DNA of 6,630 nucleotides. Origin: an uncultured Microbacterium sp. GTDB taxonomy: Bacteria > Actinomycetota > Actinomycetes > Actinomycetales > Microbacteriaceae. Position numbers and translations under genes: made by a program. The notes below the pieces were generated by a model that saw only the letters and a list, made by a program, of their open reading frames with translations, was not told the origin of the DNA and searched no databases. The DNA lies in contig CANSLE010000139.1 of the NCBI GenBank assembly GCA_947647645.1, positions 1 through 6,630 on the forward strand. The letters are read 5' to 3'. This document shows, in pieces, positions 5,865 to 6,630 of the stretch (position 1 is its first letter; each line of letters starts with the position of its first letter).

Positions 5865-6630
5865 GGCCGACACAGGGTGTGAGCTTCGGTGGACGCTACG
5901 AGCTGGACTCGCGGATCGCGATCGGCGGGATGGGCGAGGTCTGGGAGGCCACCGACCACGTGATCGGACGCACCGTCGCGATCAAGATCCTCAAAGACGA
6001 GTACATGGGCGACCCGGGCTTCCTCGAGCGCTTCCGCGCCGAGGCCCGCCACGCCGCGCTCGTCAACCACGAGGGCATCGCGAGCGTCTTCGACTACGGA
6101 GAGGAGAACGGCTCCGCCTTCCTCGTCATGGAGCTCGTTCCGGGGGAAGCCCTGTCCACGATCCTCGAACGCGAGGGATCGCTGTCGACCGACAAGACCC
6201 TCGACGTCGTCGCCCAGACCGCGGCGGCCCTGCAGGCCGCTCATGCCGCCGGCCTCGTGCATCGCGACATCAAGCCGGGAAACCTCCTCATCACGCCCGA
6301 CGGCCGCGTGAAGATCACCGACTTCGGAATCGCCCGCATCGCCGACCAGGTGCCGCTGACCGCGACCGGTCAGGTCATGGGGACGGTCCAGTACCTCTCG
6401 CCCGAGCAGGCCTCGGGGCACCCGGCATCCCCCGCGACCGACATCTACTCGCTCGGCATCGTCGCGTACGAATGTCTCGTCGGAAAGCGCCCGTTCACCG
6501 GCGAGTCGCAGGTCGCGATCGCGATGGCGCAGATCAACGATGCCCCGCCGCCGCTGGCGGCCACCATCGCCGAGCCGGTGCGCAACTTCGTGATGAGCAT
6601 GATCGCGAAGAAGCCGGAGGACCGGCCCGC
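5861..6630 (+). CDS. pknA: Ser/Thr protein kinase PknA, cut by the window end
   Basis: The first 256 residues are present and the gene continues past the window. This is a Hanks-type kinase domain. The Gly-rich loop is IGGMGEVWE (21-29), the ATP-anchoring Lys is K42 in VAIK, and the partner Glu is E61 in RAEAR. The catalytic loop is HRDIKPGN (134-141) with D136, and the metal-binding DFG is 154-156. The activation segment has T167 and T169 before GTVQYLSPE (174-182), the usual autophosphorylation sites, and R255 of the last kinase subdomain is visible. Details such as RFRAEAR, IASVFDYGE and TGQVMGT resemble PknA more than PknB, which fits its place directly after pbpA. It is expected to be a membrane kinase regulating growth and division; the transmembrane segment would lie downstream. 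The ATG overlaps the pbpA stop as ATGA. GGAGG at 5843-5847 is 13 bases away, so coupling is likely. Confidence 0.94.
   Translation, partial: MRPTQGVSFGGRYELDSRIAIGGMGEVWEATDHVIGRTVAIKILKDEYMGDPGFLERFRAEARHAALVNHEGIASVFDYGEENGSAFLVMELVPGEALSTILEREGSLSTDKTLDVVAQTAAALQAAHAAGLVHRDIKPGNLLITPDGRVKITDFGIARIADQVPLTATGQVMGTVQYLSPEQASGHPASPATDIYSLGIVAYECLVGKRPFTGESQVAIAMAQINDAPPPLAATIAEPVRNFVMSMIAKKPEDRP

Noticed and set aside
4137..5873. 578-codon open frame on the minus strand opposite pbpA
   Set aside because: Long antisense open frames are common opposite high-GC genes. The translation is rich in Arg, His, Gly and Val without recognisable domains, and the plus strand encodes a complete PbpA.
503..6630. 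A new defence or mobile system hidden in the operon
   Set aside because: Every gene belongs to the well-known kinase, phosphatase, FHA, RodA and PbpA cluster in its usual order, with intact active-site residues and uniform base composition.

Overview
The window is from a high-GC actinobacterium. Coding DNA uses G or C at almost every third codon position, and the gene set and order (fhaA-fhaB-pstP-rodA-pbpA-pknA) is the actinobacterial Ser/Thr-kinase and cell-wall growth locus. The short FhaA and the general flavour of the proteins suggest the Microbacteriaceae, possibly Microbacterium. That placement comes from family recall, not from a search.

Layout. Positions 1-156 hold little: perhaps the last codons of an upstream gene, then a more AT-rich spacer. 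A tRNA-Leu (anticodon CAG) lies on the minus strand at 252-338. Its 3' trailer (189-251) can fold, and it ends in a strong 14-bp hairpin terminator with a UUCG loop (157-188). A gap of about 160 bases separates the tRNA from a divergent plus-strand operon that runs from 503 to the end of the window. The operon is very tight: four of its five junctions are 4-base GTGA or ATGA overlaps, and the other (fhaB-pstP) is a 10-base gap.

How the genes work together. PknA, cut by the window end and probably followed outside by pknB, phosphorylates proteins of the growth and division machinery. PstP is the membrane-anchored PP2C-type phosphatase that reverses this. FhaA and FhaB carry FHA domains, which read phosphothreonine and so link kinase signalling to wall synthesis. 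RodA (a SEDS glycan polymerase) and PbpA (a class B transpeptidase) are the paired enzymes that build and crosslink peptidoglycan.

I found no undescribed system here. The points most worth a second look are a GGATGCC/GGCATCC heptamer that recurs across reading frames, the foldable tRNA trailer, a Thr-rich RodA N-terminal tail, the apparent loss of the regulatory Thr in FhaB, and a likely disulfide pair at the PbpA active site.
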